Translations under genes and position numbers: made by a program
Assembly: GCA_009823395.1 (NCBI GenBank)
Contig: CM020513.1
Location: 18,478,501 to 18,542,500 of the forward strand
DNA: 64,000 bases
From: Thamnaconus septentrionalis
Lineage: Eukaryota; Chordata; Actinopteri; Tetraodontiformes; Monacanthidae
Direction: 5' to 3'
Notes under the pieces: model-generated
Seen by the model: the letters and a program-made list of their open reading frames with translations, nothing else
Told to the model about the DNA's origin: nothing
Databases searched by the model: none
Part shown: positions 1 to 24,324 of the stretch, piece by piece
Layout of the letters: each line of letters begins with the position of its first letter
Numbering within the stretch: the first letter of the stretch is position 1

Positions 1-664
1 GAACTTTGCAACAATGCATTCTGGGAGGAGCTCCAATGGAAACGGAATCAGTGGAAGTGTTTGGGATCTTTTTTTTCATGAAAAAGAAAGAAAGAAACAA
101 AGAGTGTGACATGTATGTTCATAAAAGCGTTCAGTTTTTGTTTAACTCATTAGAAGAATAGTACTCTCATGATCTCATCAATCTCGTTTATGTCTCTGGG
201 GTATAAGCTATAAGGATATTGCTTTTATAGATAAAAATTAATTGTGTGTTTTAATCAGTATTTGAACCAATTAGCTTCAAATCATACATTCAGAAAAAAC
301 ACTATTAAAAATAATTCACTTAAGCTTTGTTGATGGGAAACACGTTGCTTTGTTGTGTCTAAGGCAAACATGAATTTTATATTTAATAGAAATTTGTCGC
401 AGGGGTGTTGCTCCATGTTGCGTTTGCCTTGTTTACAACAGACTTGTAAAGTGGACAGGGTTAAAGAGACACCTAGTGGTCACATTTCGTCACGCATTTT
501 GTTGTCTCTAGGTTGAAAGAAATTTTTGTTTAGTAGTGAAACAAGGATGTTGTATTGTGCGACTGATTTGAATCATCTGCATGCTAGCAACTCAACTCAA
601 ACTTTCACAGCTTTAGCAGGGATGAATTAATTAAAAAGCTTAAGCACACGTTTTCTTGCAACAG
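1..664. other. Non-coding lead-in, probably intron of the ccdc33-like gene
   Basis: AT-rich DNA with no convincing exon on either strand. The first supported exon begins at 665 after a pyrimidine-containing acceptor ending in CAACAG. Since that exon starts in mid-protein, this stretch is most simply intron of a gene that begins outside the window. Confidence 0.5.
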
Positions 665-1697
665 GGGATCAAAAACTGCGACTCAGCCCTGAATAAAATG
701 GCAGAGGACATCATGGCATTAAGGAGACGAGTGGTGACGGTTGAGGCTGAAAACACACTGCTCCGCACAGAAGTGTCTCTGCACCAGGACCTTGGCCACA
801 ACCTGGTGACAGACTGGGACGTCAACACTATGGCAAAGACCGAGGTTGCACATCTCATTGGTAGGCAATACCATACTATTATCCAACTACTGCTCTCTCT
901 TGAAAATATATTTTTGATGGATTTAACTTATTCAAAAACAACAAATTTAGTTCATTTGAAGTTGAGAAAATCTGCTATCCAGCCATCACACCATCAGTCC
1001 ATGTTCTATGATTTTTAAGAAGATTTGATTGGCAGACGCGGCAAAAGGTTTCTGTGCCTGCACATCTGTGTGTGTGGGTATGTCTCTTCCCAAGCAGACT
1101 GTGACGTTTAATGATAAGCCAGTTCCTTTTAGGCCATGGACCCTGATAAGTGCGTGTGGGCAGAGCGTTCCTTATCTCCTGAAGGACAGTTTGTGACCTG
1201 CGGTGAAGGGATGTTCTCTCTGCTGCCATCAGAGCAAAAGTATCTGATTTCAGCTGCTTCCTCAAAAAGCTTTTATTGAGCAGTATTTTCACCTCCACAC
1301 AGTAATTAATCATCGTTAATCACAGTCAGTTTGCTCTTTGTAAAACATTTTCTCGTACATGACACTCTAGATTTCAAATTATAATATTTTTTAAGAGACA
1401 TATAGTTTTTTTAAGAATATAAGTTCTTTTGGGGGCAAATTGTTAATGCTTTGTTCTCCTCTGGATGATTTGTCATCTTCAAGACTCTCTCAAACGGATG
1501 CTGGCAACTGAGACCCGTAAGGCTGCCTCACAAAGGGACAGGATCCATCAGCAGCAAAATGACTTGATCAAGGTTAGAATATGCATGCTCTCACATCAAA
1601 TAATAATCACTGGCAGTACCTACGACGTGTTCATGCAGTCCGCTACGCTGTTCAAAAGAGTTGTGGGGAGAAGGAGCGGCTTAACCTTCAGAGAGTT

Positions 1698-1728
<31 letters not shown>

Positions 1729-2076
1729 GGCAGGAGGATCTGCAGCTGCACCAGAGCTGCTCAGCAAAGATAGAAAATCTGGAGGCCACAGTCAAACAGC
1801 AGAGACAGGTAAAGCTGTTAGCTTTAGCTTCGACTTCCATTTGCTTTACTGCGGAAATATCCTATCTGAGATTTTATCATTTTTAATCTCTCAGATCATA
1901 AAAAAGATGGAGAGGGCTTTGGAACGCAGCAAGGGTAGGAAAAATATGATATTTGATTTGTGATGTGTGCAAAAGCTGTGGTCAGAAATTCTCTCCATGT
2001 TGTAAAAGGCAAAGGCGTGCAGAGAAAGGAGTCGTTGTTGACCTTGGGAACTGAGCTAGCAGGACTTCAACAGTGA
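665..2076 (+). CDS. ccdc33: 3' exons of a coiled-coil protein, probably CCDC33 (partial)
   Basis: Likely exons: 665-860, 1484-1572, about 1659-1808, 1895-1934 and 2009-2076 (stop TGA 2074-2076). Splice phases agree between all neighbouring exons. The peptide is almost wholly heptad-like coiled coil: EAENTLLRTEV, then LKRMLATETRKAASQRDR, then a nine-Gln run (CAG repeat, 1698-1724), then IENLEATVKQQRQ and IIKKMERALERS. The identity is inferred from this C-terminal coiled-coil character and from position next to cyp11a1, the same neighbour as CCDC33 on human 15q24. CCDC33 is a testis-enriched protein with N-terminal C2 domains, which would lie upstream of the window. The acceptor of the third exon and the exact C-terminus are uncertain. 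A further exon after 2157 (peptide EKLTGESSHYRT) is possible but its phase does not match simply. Confidence 0.55.
1698..1724 (+). repeat. (CAG)9 coding trinucleotide repeat
   Basis: Nine consecutive CAG codons inside the third visible exon of the ccdc33-like gene encode nine glutamines, followed by Arg-Arg. The repeat lies within predicted coiled coil. Confidence 0.9.
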
Positions 2077-2819
2077 AGCTGTTCATCGAAGCCAGAACAC
2101 AAAGTAAAAGTTTCATGTGGGTTGAGAATCATCTCAACTATTCATGGTCATTCCAGGAGAAACTGACTGGAGAGTCCTCACACTACAGAACAAAAAAGCC
2201 TCTGATGTCTGGTCAGTGATGATTTGCTCAGACAGAAAGACTACTTTGCTGCATTCTTTGTGGGTTTTTTTTCTGAAACTAAATCTGAATTTCTACAGGG
2301 GTCTGCGTGTCTGCATGTGATTATTTGTGTATGTAGAGCAATGAGAAGAAAAGTCAAAAACTAGAATAACTACTCTGCTTCTCAAAGTCAAACAAGCATT
2401 CACAAATATGAACTGTGTAACTGTGTACTATGTTATACCTTTACAATATATCATTAAAAAAAAAATCACAAATCACTCTGTGAACCCGTTGTATCATTTT
2501 ATTCATCAGGAGTTGAAATTTAAGAATGCTTTCCATGTGTGCATCTAATATAGGTTCTGTACATTCCAGGTATTTTGATATATCATGGTAGCTTTGGAAG
2601 TAAACGGCAAAAGCAATTACTTAATTCCCTATAGCTACATATTTAATGAGGTATGTTTAGCGTTCACTTTCCTAATGTTTCTCATCTCCAACATTCGGAT
2701 CAGATTTTATGTAGCGTTTACGTTTGTGGCGTTCTGTGAGGCACTTCATATGTAACTTTTATAATGTAAAATGAAGTGACAGCGTGTGTTGATCATGCAC
2801 CACAGTTGCCTTCTGGACG
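2077..2819. other. Intergenic, between convergent ccdc33-like and cyp11a1
   Basis: AT-rich; holds the 3' ends of both genes. A TTTATT at about 2496 would be an AATAAA polyadenylation signal for cyp11a1 on the minus strand. No coding exon is supported, apart from the undecided ccdc33 exon near 2158. Confidence 0.5.
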
Positions 2820-5369
2820 TTACCGCCCACCGCTCAGGGGCTTCAGTGTCAGTGTTATAGGATTTTCTGGCAAGAGGATCAGCTCAAAGGTGCTCTGCAC
2901 TTCCACATGCCGCAGTTTCTCCACTTTGAAATTCTCCAGCATCTGCGAGGACAAAAGATATGAAAGCGTTTTCTCTCGTGTGCAAGAAAACGACAAATAA
3001 GACAACAATGTTTTATTATCCCTGTCTGGTCTCACATGGATGAGGAAGATCTGCATCTCGGCCTCAGCTATCCTCCGTCCTAAACACTGACGGGGGCCGA
3101 AGCCAAAGCCGAGACTCTTGAAGTACTGCGTCTCCGTCCTCAGCCAGCGGGACGGCTGATACTGCTCTGGGCGCAAAAACACTTTGGGGTCCCGGCCCAT
3201 TGCGTACAGGCCTAACTGGACCAGAGTCTATGCAGAGAAAAATAGAAAGAAAAAAAAAACAGGAGTTGAGCAGTGGAACAAGAAGGAGAGAAACAGATAG
3301 AAGATAACTTTAACTCACCCCGGCCGGAATGTGGTAATTTTGAATAGTAATATCCTCTGATATGTATCTTTGCAAGCTCACTGCAACTGGGTGCAACCTG
3401 AGGGATCGTAATAGAACTTAGAATTGAAGACAAACTCAGAGTACACAGCAAAATAAATTGTTTTTGATTTTTTTTTTTTTTTTTACCTTAAAGTTTCCTT
3501 CAAGGCTCCTTTGACCAGCGGGATCCTCTTCAGCATCTCCATCATGTCTCCCTGACTCTCGGCCCGAGCTGCGGCCACCTCCGCCCTCAGCTCCTCCTGG
3601 AGGTTGGGGTGTCTGGCCAGTTCATACAATGTCCACAGCAGCGTAATAGAGGTCTGAAAGACAGAAACAAGGAAATGCTTTGAAGGAAAATTAAGAAAAA
3701 ATTGACTCTCCTGCACCCTAACATCATCATTTGATAGCGTACTGTATCAACTCCTCCAGCCATTAGTTCGGTAACGCTGGCCTTGATGTCTTCAATGGAC
3801 AGCTTGTCCAGCATGAGCAGGTTTGCAAGGACACCGGGGTATTTTTTGGGAGCGCCAGCATCCTGACGCAGCTGCCTGTAGATGTTTTGGATGCAGCGGT
3901 CGGCTACAAACAACACAAGCAAGACATAAAACATAAAAATGCATATTTTTAGCATCAATTACCAAAACGGTAATAATTGTGCTTGTGCGCTACCTTGGCC
4001 AAAGATACCATCCCAGGCGTCCACATGGTCGCGCCATACCTTTGCCCCGATCTGCCTTAACAGAGCTGGAGGTATGTACAGCATTGGCGAGGTAGTTTTA
4101 AACATGAGGGTGATGCAGTCAATGAAATGCTGAGCTTCCGGGTCGATGTAGTCCAGCAGCAAACCCAAACGCTCCCCATAGAGCACCGAGCTCACGGCTG
4201 TAGAGGCAAGGGAGACATCGGGGGAATTGACCAGGCATTAGTAAGAGGTAGAAAGGAGCACTGGCCCTCAAACCCACGGCGATCAGTTCGGGAGACCAAA
4301 TCAAGTCTTACATTCCAGGGCATATTTAAAGAGCTCCTGGGAGAGGTCAGTGGTCCACTTGTTTTGGCCACTTCGATTTATCTTTTTGTGAACTCGGGCC
4401 ACGAAATCCTCGCCCACCTCGTCCAGCAGAGGCACAAAGTTCTCCAGCACTTTCGGGGAGATCACCTCCTTGTTAAGAATCACGCGATTTGATCTCCAGT
4501 CTTCTCCATTCCTGGAGAAAGTTTGGGAATCTGTATCAACGCAATCCACCGCTCATGATGCCAGACGAAAGCAACAGTTAAGCAGAATTGAAGAAGTCCA
4601 GTTGCTCTTTCACTCTCTGGCACTCAAGCATCTTTTTTATTAAATGAAGTTCCACAACAGATTTTGGTATTTTATCATACAAAGGAAATGAGAGAACTGT
4701 GGAACTTACTTGAGCAAAACCCCATATTTGCGGTTCCTGTAGTCTCTGTATGATGTCCAGGCTTCAACTTTGAGCCTTTTAGGATAGTGGCCCTCGGCTT
4801 TGAACAGGATAGCAGCATCTTCAGGGTTGATGATATTTACACTTTCGTAATAGCCTACTTTCTCCCTGACATGAAAAAGTCAGAAGGAGAAGGCGTGAAA
4901 ATACCCGTCTCTTCAAAAACACGAGGCCACACATTGTCAGCCACCTCTCACAAAAAAAAGGTTTATATTTTGAGTGATAAAGTCTCGCGCGGCTGACATC
5001 ATTCCACATTGTTTGGTCTGACAACATCACCTACTCGATAGTGGGCAGGCGATTAGCGTCAGTCTTATTTATTTTCAGAATCTATGCTATCAGCTGCTTC
5101 TCCCGCCGTACCTGTAAATGGGTCCAAACGTGTTGAAGTTCTGCACCATGATGCGATGAAGGTTCTTGAAGCCGTCCTGTTTCCAGAAACTGTACAGGTT
5201 GGCCCCCGTTCTTCCACAGTCCGGGGATCTCGTTGAAAGGCCTGACAATGCTGCTGCTCTCAGAGTACACCTGTCTGACCACCGGCAAGCTGCTGCTGTG
5301 GCGCACACCCTTGATATTTAGCGCTTCTATCCAGGACAGAGAGCTGCACCTCACATTCAACCTGGCCAT
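2820..5369 (-). CDS. cyp11a1: Cholesterol side-chain cleavage enzyme, mitochondrial P450scc (CYP11A1), with a frame break in exon 1
   Basis: Makes pregnenolone from cholesterol at the inner mitochondrial membrane, using electrons from adrenodoxin; first step of steroid hormone synthesis. Nine coding exons on the minus strand: 5112-5369, 4710-4865, 4312-4511, 3994-4197, 3743-3903, 3487-3653, 3319-3397, 3036-3227, 2820-2942; junctions are GT-AG and in phase. The Met at 5369 ([13 protein letters not shown]) starts a basic, Ser-rich mitochondrial presequence. Signatures seen: [18 protein letters not shown] across exons 1-2, I-helix AGGVDTTS, K-helix KETLR, meander PSRWL, and heme loop [12 protein letters not shown] with the Cys codon at 3084-3086. 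Family matches run to the end ([12 protein letters not shown]). Exons total 1540 nt, one more than a multiple of three, because the frame changes at the C run 5203-5207 in exon 1. Without that break the protein would be about 512 residues (human 521). Confidence 0.93.
5203..5207 (-). other. cyp11a1: Frame break in cyp11a1 exon 1 at a C5 (G5 on the coding strand) homopolymer
   Basis: Upstream of this run the family-matching frame reads [11 protein letters not shown]. Downstream the match ([10 protein letters not shown], then FNTFGPIYR) continues in another frame. The shift equals one extra base or two missing bases. No GT-AG intron could bridge it. It is either a homopolymer error in the assembly or a real disabling allele. 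Confidence 0.8.
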
Positions 5370-5759
5370 CCTACCAAAGAATCCAATCTCTCTCTTTCTC
5401 CCCCTGTGCTCCACGTAGAGCAACTCCTCTGGCTCTGTCAGGGACAAATGCTGCGGAGCAAGGAGGCTGGTCTAAATAGTCAGCGACCCCCCTTTAACTG
5501 ATCAAGGCTCTGCATGCTGAACTGAGATGCACGTGTTAATACATGTCAAAGGGCATTTTCATTTTCATCACAGCGCTACGCGCTCCTGCAATTTACCATT
5601 TATGTGAGTTTGTTGACTTTAAAGAAGGACGGAATGGCCAGGCCATGAAGGAAAATTTCTTTATGGCAAATGTACTGAGTGCATACAATCAAAATAAGCA
5701 GTACTTCAAAGTTTACATTACAAAATGATTAAATAACAATAGAAATGTCTCTGTGACCA

Positions 5760-8646
5760 TCACTTCTTAAGCAGCTTTATGAGTTCTTCCAGCTTCAGGG
5801 CAGTCTTCATGTCACCCTGGACTTTAAGTCGTCCACTGGTGAAGGCAGCAAAGGGCCCCAGCTCACCGTGGAACATGGCCAGTAGGTCTTTATCACTCAT
5901 ACTCAATGTCACGTCTGGCTCTCTGCTCAAGGACCCCACTCCAGCTGAGCCGCTCCCTAAAGAACACAGGGCATGGAAAATCCTTGATAGGTACATAACA
6001 CACTTCATATGACCAGAAAAAAAACAGGTATTGTTAGAAAAACTTGCAATAGAGGCTAATAAAAAAATTCTTGGAAATTTCATTACACAAATCAAAACTA
6101 AAAAATAAGTTATAATACACATTCACATTTACATTAAGAGCAAGTCCACTTGTCTGAAGCTAACAGACTGCACCATGGAGTTATTTTTTTGTTATTTTTA
6201 GCAGAATGTTTTGATGTCTAAAGCTCAAGAGGCAACATCAATGGTGAGACATCATACAAGATAAATACTGATTCTATAAAATCTTACAAATTGGGCTTTC
6301 AAGTTCCTGATTTTTTTTCTTCACTTTTTTCATTTTACCTTGGCTCAAATCCAGATAACATTGGTGATACAGTCCATTTTCTGAACATATATCAAACCGG
6401 AAGCAGGCCCCGACCTGCTCAACCAATTTTTCAGACAGTAGAGGCTTTACATTGCTGAGAAGTTCCTCAACAGAACCTGGCGTGACCGTGACTGACTCGT
6501 AGTCACTGCTGAGCTCATCTATGAGAGCAACTCTGTCCTCTGAGGAGTGAAACACAAAAAATTATCACATTGTGGCAATGTTGCTGTACAAAAAAATGTT
6601 GTGTGTGTGTGCAGCTTTACCTTGTTTATGCTGTGGTGTGGCAACGTTACTCAGGAAGTGCATGGCCAACTGCTGCATGGGACCAACAAGACCTTCCAAA
6701 CCGGGCACAGACGGAGGCATAACGAGTTGACCTGAGATGCTGTCACTAGGTGCTTTTAGCAGAGAACCCAGGGTGAGCTCCACTCTGTCCACCTCCAGCC
6801 CCCAGTGTCTGGTCAACTCATTGATATCTATCTGTGCACAGCAAAACAGGATGCATGTTTATGATGAAACTGCTTGAAAGCCAGCAGTGAGTAGATGTAA
6901 TGTCACCTCACCCCAAGATATTCTCCCAGTTTGACTCGCCCCGCTTGGATCTCCCTCACAGTCTTCTTGGCAAGACTTTGGGACAAAGCGTTCTGTGCCG
7001 TCATCCTTGTAGAGGCATTTAGGTCCTGGACTGACAGCACAGACATGACAGGATTCCAGATCCTGAACTGGATGTCAGCTCCCACTGACAGGATGCCACC
7101 ATCTTGAGAGGTCACCTGAAGTGGAAGGAGTGGTAAAATATATAAAAATACACATCAAGTGGAAAAACTCAATAGAAGTACAAATAAATACTTTTATTTT
7201 ACAAGTATAATTATTTTTTAAATTTAAAGACAGAAGGACTTTCACAGGGCTGGAGGCTCCGAGACTCAGCTTGCTGAAGTTCTGAGGTCTCTGATTTCAT
7301 AGAGTGAGAAGAGTGCCACCTGCAGGACAAACTGAATAACTCGTTGTTTATCTCGCCTCTATTTTTTCACCATAATAGAAACTGTCTGTCTTTTATTACT
7401 GTCAAGCTTTTCTCTGCATTTCAAAAATTGATTAAAAAATATGTGTCAAACTCCCAATGTTACATAAACATAAACCCCAATTCTAAGTTAGTGGTGGGTT
7501 GATGAGTGAAATAAAAAAATGTATAATTTCGTAATAATTTACAGGGCTTTTACCGGTAGTTCCTTTTCAAATTTTCAAAAAAATTAAAGAACAACTGACA
7601 AAACTTTTGTGGCTGTTTCATTTGCTACAGAGTAACCTGATTATGTTTATACCTGATTATTATAAACGGATTATAACTGTTTTAAACACACTTGGACACT
7701 AAATTTCATTATATTAAAGTATAGTTAAGTGATTAAGTAAGTTAACCTGACAAGGAGGAATGTTGAAAGCGCGGGTCCGAAGATCCACCATTTTCCACTG
7801 ATCAATCAGGGGCATCACCAAAACTATGCCGGGCCCCTTTGGAGGACACACTCGCCCCAGACGAAACACCACCAGCCTCTGGTAATTCGGCACAGTCTGT
7901 GGACAAATATGTGTTAGATATGACGTTTTAATTTTTGCAAACGTCAATTTTAGATATGACATTTTAATTTTTTATGTGAGCGTGATATGATATGGAAGTA
8001 TCTTGTGAGAATTTGTTTTTAATCTTACCTTGAGTACAAACCATCCACTTATTGGAAAGGTGATGAAGATGCAGATGTATCCAAGGAAGATCACAATCAA
8101 ATGGCAAATCCAGGACCCCCAACTTTGGGCAGCATCTTAAATAAGAAAATGTTAAAGCCTTTACTTTTTTTTTTTTCTTTTTAAAGTAAACCAGTCAGTT
8201 CCCTCATTTTCTACATTTTGGATTTCCAAAATGTCAAATTGTGTAACATATAAGTGGACTGCTATCATTTGGAATAATGTTCTTTATATACTAGTGATGG
8301 ATGTGCATTTCAATGTGGTTCAAGCAGACAGAAAAAAAAAACTCCTCAGAGAAATGAAACTTCCGGGTTCTAGTCGAGCTATGTGAAAGGTGCAGAATCG
8401 TACTGGTTAAATAAACATAGGGCCAGATGGACTAAAGCGTATTTTGCTATCTCTTAACTCGTGTCAGTGTGATTGTAAACACTGCATACCGGTGACGTCG
8501 TGTCGAGAGACATTCGGCATGCTGTCAAAGGAGACTCCTCCACGGTAGCCCGGCTGAGTGAAGCCATCAGCGTCCACAAACAAGCCTGGGGTCCTCGGAC
8601 CTGTGGGGTCCCTCTGAGGGAGCAGCTGGTACGACTTGCTAAACAT
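5760..8646 (-). CDS. stoml1: Stomatin-like protein 1 (STOML1)
   Basis: A membrane scaffold of late endosomes/lysosomes, with a stomatin (SPFH) domain and a C-terminal sterol-carrier (SCP2-like) domain; the family binds cholesterol-rich membrane and modulates acid-sensing channels. Seven exons on the minus strand: 8490-8646, 8029-8135, 7747-7896, 6912-7115, 6621-6831, 6339-6539, 5760-5956; total 1227 nt, 408 residues (human 397). Start chosen at 8646 (MFSKSYQLLPQ), which parallels the human start; an upstream in-frame Met lies at 8664. Visible in order: hydrophobic hairpin (ICHLIVIFLGYICIFITFP), SPFH core (VVFRLGR, VDLRTRAFN, VGADIQFRIW, TRMTAQNAL), the WGLEVDRVEL segment, a variable linker, then the SCP2-like part (VGACFRFDI; SGRLKVQGDMKTALKLEEL). 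All splice phases agree. Confidence 0.95.
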
Positions 8647-11230
8647 CCTCAAGTATGTTAACAACTACAACTTTTTTTATAAAAAAAAAAAAAAAAATAG
8701 AGAGAGCTTACATAGTTTATCTGCTAATCACTGTCCTTCCAAGTCACTTTGGCTTTTTGTTTTGTTGCTTCTAATGTCTTCCGTATTGCGTTTCTACTCT
8801 TCTTCTGGAGTGTTTTAGCTTCTTATCGATAGATGCGCTGATTACCGCCACCAAGCGGTACTATAAGCAAAATCAAATTACGTTTTTATAGTTGGAAAAT
8901 TATAAAACATATGCATTATGTTTTCTAAATATAATTACTTCTCAATGTGTCAACATTTAAAAAGGCATATAAGTGTACACATACTGAATGTCTATGTGTT
9001 TGATAATATGATTAATCTACATATTTAAAAATAAATCTGCATGGTAGGGGATTTTTTTTTTTTTTTTTAAAAATCAACAAAATAAAAAAATTACACGCCT
9101 TGTTGCTGGGCATATTTGTTGTGTCTCTGAAATTACAATATTGAATAAATCCTGACAATTTTAATGATGGTGCCTAAAGGGAAAAACCCTGTCAAATGAA
9201 CTCACCATTTTGATCAAGCTCATACAGTCTTTGTCTTATTTATGTCCTTCCTCCTCTTTCATGTTTCACATACAGTTCTCCATTAAATGAGTGACAGAAT
9301 AAATAACAAATTCTGATATATGTTCTTTTCATTGATTTTACAGGAAGAACAATGTACAACAAAAAATAAAGCTTATTATACTCTTCCAGAAACAAAAACA
9401 CAATGCCACAAAACACTTTTGCTGTACACATATATACACACACCTAGTAAAAACAAAAAACAAATAATCAATAACACATCCTTCCTCCTTCCGCTACAAT
9501 TAGCGGAGTCTAGGCCTGTTCTCTCTTCAATTTAGCCATGTACTCAATCCTAAAGCCACATCAGAATAAAATTTCCTGGGTGCCCCCCTCAGATTGTACT
9601 TAATTTGTTCCAGGTCAAGTATAGCATAAGGCCCTGTATCCATAGGGAAGCTTGAGGCGGGGTGCTCATTCTGATATATTCTGATTCTTTATAAATCACC
9701 CAAACCTCTGGCGAGTTTACCTTTCTGTTATTTGGACATTTGTTCATCTTTTAATTTATGAAATACTTATAAATACATTTTTAATATATTTGTAGATAAT
9801 TTCAAAAGGGAAGAAAACTGTCTTACAACTTCAACATTTTCTTTGACATTTTCCCCGTGTAGTTCCTGTGACGTAAAATAGGTGTTATGCCGTATTATGT
9901 GCGCTGACTGAGAATCGGGTACGCTTCGCGGTAACGCGCACACTGCTAAAGCGGAAATTACCAAATAACGACTTGGGACGCCTGTCTCAAAACACCATCG
10001 GTTTTTTGTTTTGTTTTTGCGGGATTTACTTGAGCAAGAGAGATATTCTGTTGCTTGATGCAATTAAATATCCAGCGTCCACAACTTCTGCTGCGTGTTA
10101 AGATATTGTGAACACCTTAGCAATTGTATTTTCTTGATTATAATATAATCTGCAGAGTCATCCATGTCATCTTTGTCCCATCACGCTCGTTTCAAGTGCG
10201 GTCAAGGTGTCTGCAAGCACGCTGCATTATGTGAAACTGTTTTGTTAACGCTTAATTACATATTTGCAGTATGCGAAAGGTTGGGATTGGGGGTTACCAC
10301 ACATGGTATTATTTACTATATTGGTATTCAAGCCCCGAATCTTCTCAAAATTCTGAGATTAAAGTCAAAATTCCGAGTTTATTTAGTCAGAATTCCACCA
10401 TTTTAAATCAGAAGTATGGTGCTTCTTAGGACCAACTTCTCTACGTTCTGTTTTTTCCCTCGCATGTTTGAGAATTCCTCGGAGGAACTTCTACATTCTA
10501 GAAGGAGCAAAGGGTAAGGGGAAAAAAAAATCGTAATCTTGCTTATCTTTTGTATTGTCTTATAATTTAAGCACAATACACTGTAGCTGTGGTAGGAGGA
10601 ATGTTGTGGTGTCGATAGCGATAACATGACATCACATTTTTCAGAAACAACGCCCTTATGATGACCCCGAATTGAACACAATATCAAGGCATTTGTTGAC
10701 CTAAAGTTTTTAAATCTACATTTAAATTCATCTGACGCTTTGGCTGTGTAAATAGAATGAGTTTTAAGACGTAATAAAAAAAAAAATTCATATATTCAAT
10801 AAACAAGACATGGTATCGAGCATTTTGCAAGTTTTAAATATAAAATATTATTTTTATATTATATATCGCTTTCATTATTTGATTGGGTGTTTTTCCCCGA
10901 CCAATTAACGAGATGGGAATGAGAAGTCGTGTTTTGATTTATTATTATTATTTTTATTTCGCTTCCGGTTTTGGCCGTGCACGCTTCTGCGAGGGGCACG
11001 CAATTTTTTGGAAGCCTTGGAGAAAACGACGTAACACCGGCGTCAGTTGTTGACGCTGTGTCTCTTTGTTGGCTTAGCAGCAGCGGCGGCGGCGACGTTT
11101 TGTTGTTATTTTCGCTGGAGCTAAAACACAGACACCGCCAATTTGGGCTTTTCGTATTATTCCTTATTCCATATTTCACACCCTGTAGACGTTTAGGTGT
11201 GCTTGTCACAAGTTGATAACACCCCTAGGA
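8647..11230. promoter_or_regulatory. Divergent intergenic region between stoml1 and arih1
   Basis: 2.6 kb between two start codons pointing away from each other. The stoml1 side (about 8660-8870) has ATCGAT-containing sequence and the short inverted repeat ACCGC..GCGGT near 8845. The middle is AT-rich with A and T runs. The arih1 side (about 10960-11230) is CpG-rich with a GGC-repeat patch near 11085, consistent with a CpG-island promoter and 5' UTR. No coding exon seen. Confidence 0.5.
10337..10398 (+). repeat. Degenerate minisatellite of about 22 bp period
   Basis: About two and a half units related to AAATTCTGAGATTAAAGTCA: the block AAATTC(T/C)GAG...AGTCA repeats with a 20-22 bp period. 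Repeats of this kind are common in teleost genomes (family knowledge, not checked by search). Confidence 0.5.
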
Positions 11231-23273
<12,043 letters not shown>

Positions 23274-24293
23274 GGACACATCCCAATGCAATGGACTCTT
23301 GAGTATCTTGACAACTAGAGCGCTGATGCAATTAAAACAGGGCAGCACGGGCCTTCTGCCGCCTCTCTTTTGACAAACCAACCACTTTTGCATCATTTTT
23401 CCTGGATTTGTTTAACAAAATCTTCAAAATAAATTATATTTAAATAAAAGGTAGAGTAATGAAAGTGTACTACAGTATTGTTAGCAAGTGAGTGGAATCT
23501 TCAGAAAGCAGAAAACCCATCTTAAACAAATACATCCTTTTGGCTCGTATTGTAACATCTCTCCTAAGCGATCTCTTCCTACGTTTGTTTTCTTTTTGTT
23601 TGTTTGTTTTTTGGCTTGTGAATCTTTTTTTTTTTTTTTTTTTTAATGTTGACTTTTGTTTACCCATTTGTGTGAAAATGTTTTTCGACACAGCTTTAAT
23701 TGTCCTGGCCTTGTTTGCAATATGTGGCAGAATGTTGAAAGGCTGATTGCAAGGGGGGCAAAGACACTTCGGGGGGTTCGGAGGCGGGTTGGGGGGGCTC
23801 CACAAGAACAAAATAGAAAGTCTGTATTTTTCAATTTGTAAATAGTCCATATGCATGGAAGTAAAAGAGCAAGAGTGGCACGTTGTTTGCATAATTTTGA
23901 AATACTTAGCAGTTTTGAAAAAAGGGTGTTCCTTTGCCATGTCGTGTGTGAGTGTGTGGCGGTCCGTGGCAATAAGGCATCCACCCACCCTGCCACCATC
24001 CCAACAGTTTGTTTTAGAGTAGTATGCAAGATACACCTCATCAGCGACTCTAAACAGTGACTAATCAAAAGAATATTGCAGAAGTTGCAAGGGGGTCAGA
24101 GACAGGACTTTATTAAAAAAAAAAAGAAAGAAACATTGAATGGGGGCAAAAAAATATATATTAAAATTCTTTAACCCAACATCCCTCTATTTTACCCAGT
24201 GATTTGTTTTTAGAGATGTTTAACATATAAAACGTATAGCTTTTTTTGGGTTTTGTTTTGTTTTCAAGAGCCAAACTGAGTGACATTCACTCC

Positions 24294-24324
<31 letters not shown>

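Noticed and set aside
2158..2216. Additional terminal ccdc33 exon (peptide EKLTGESSHYRT)
   Set aside because: A good acceptor precedes it, but no upstream donor gives the right phase; left out of the model as undecided.
23470..24036. 188-codon minus-strand frame antisense to the arih1 3' region
   Set aside because: Low-complexity Lys-rich sequence caused by poly-T on the plus strand; no family likeness and no splice or promoter context.
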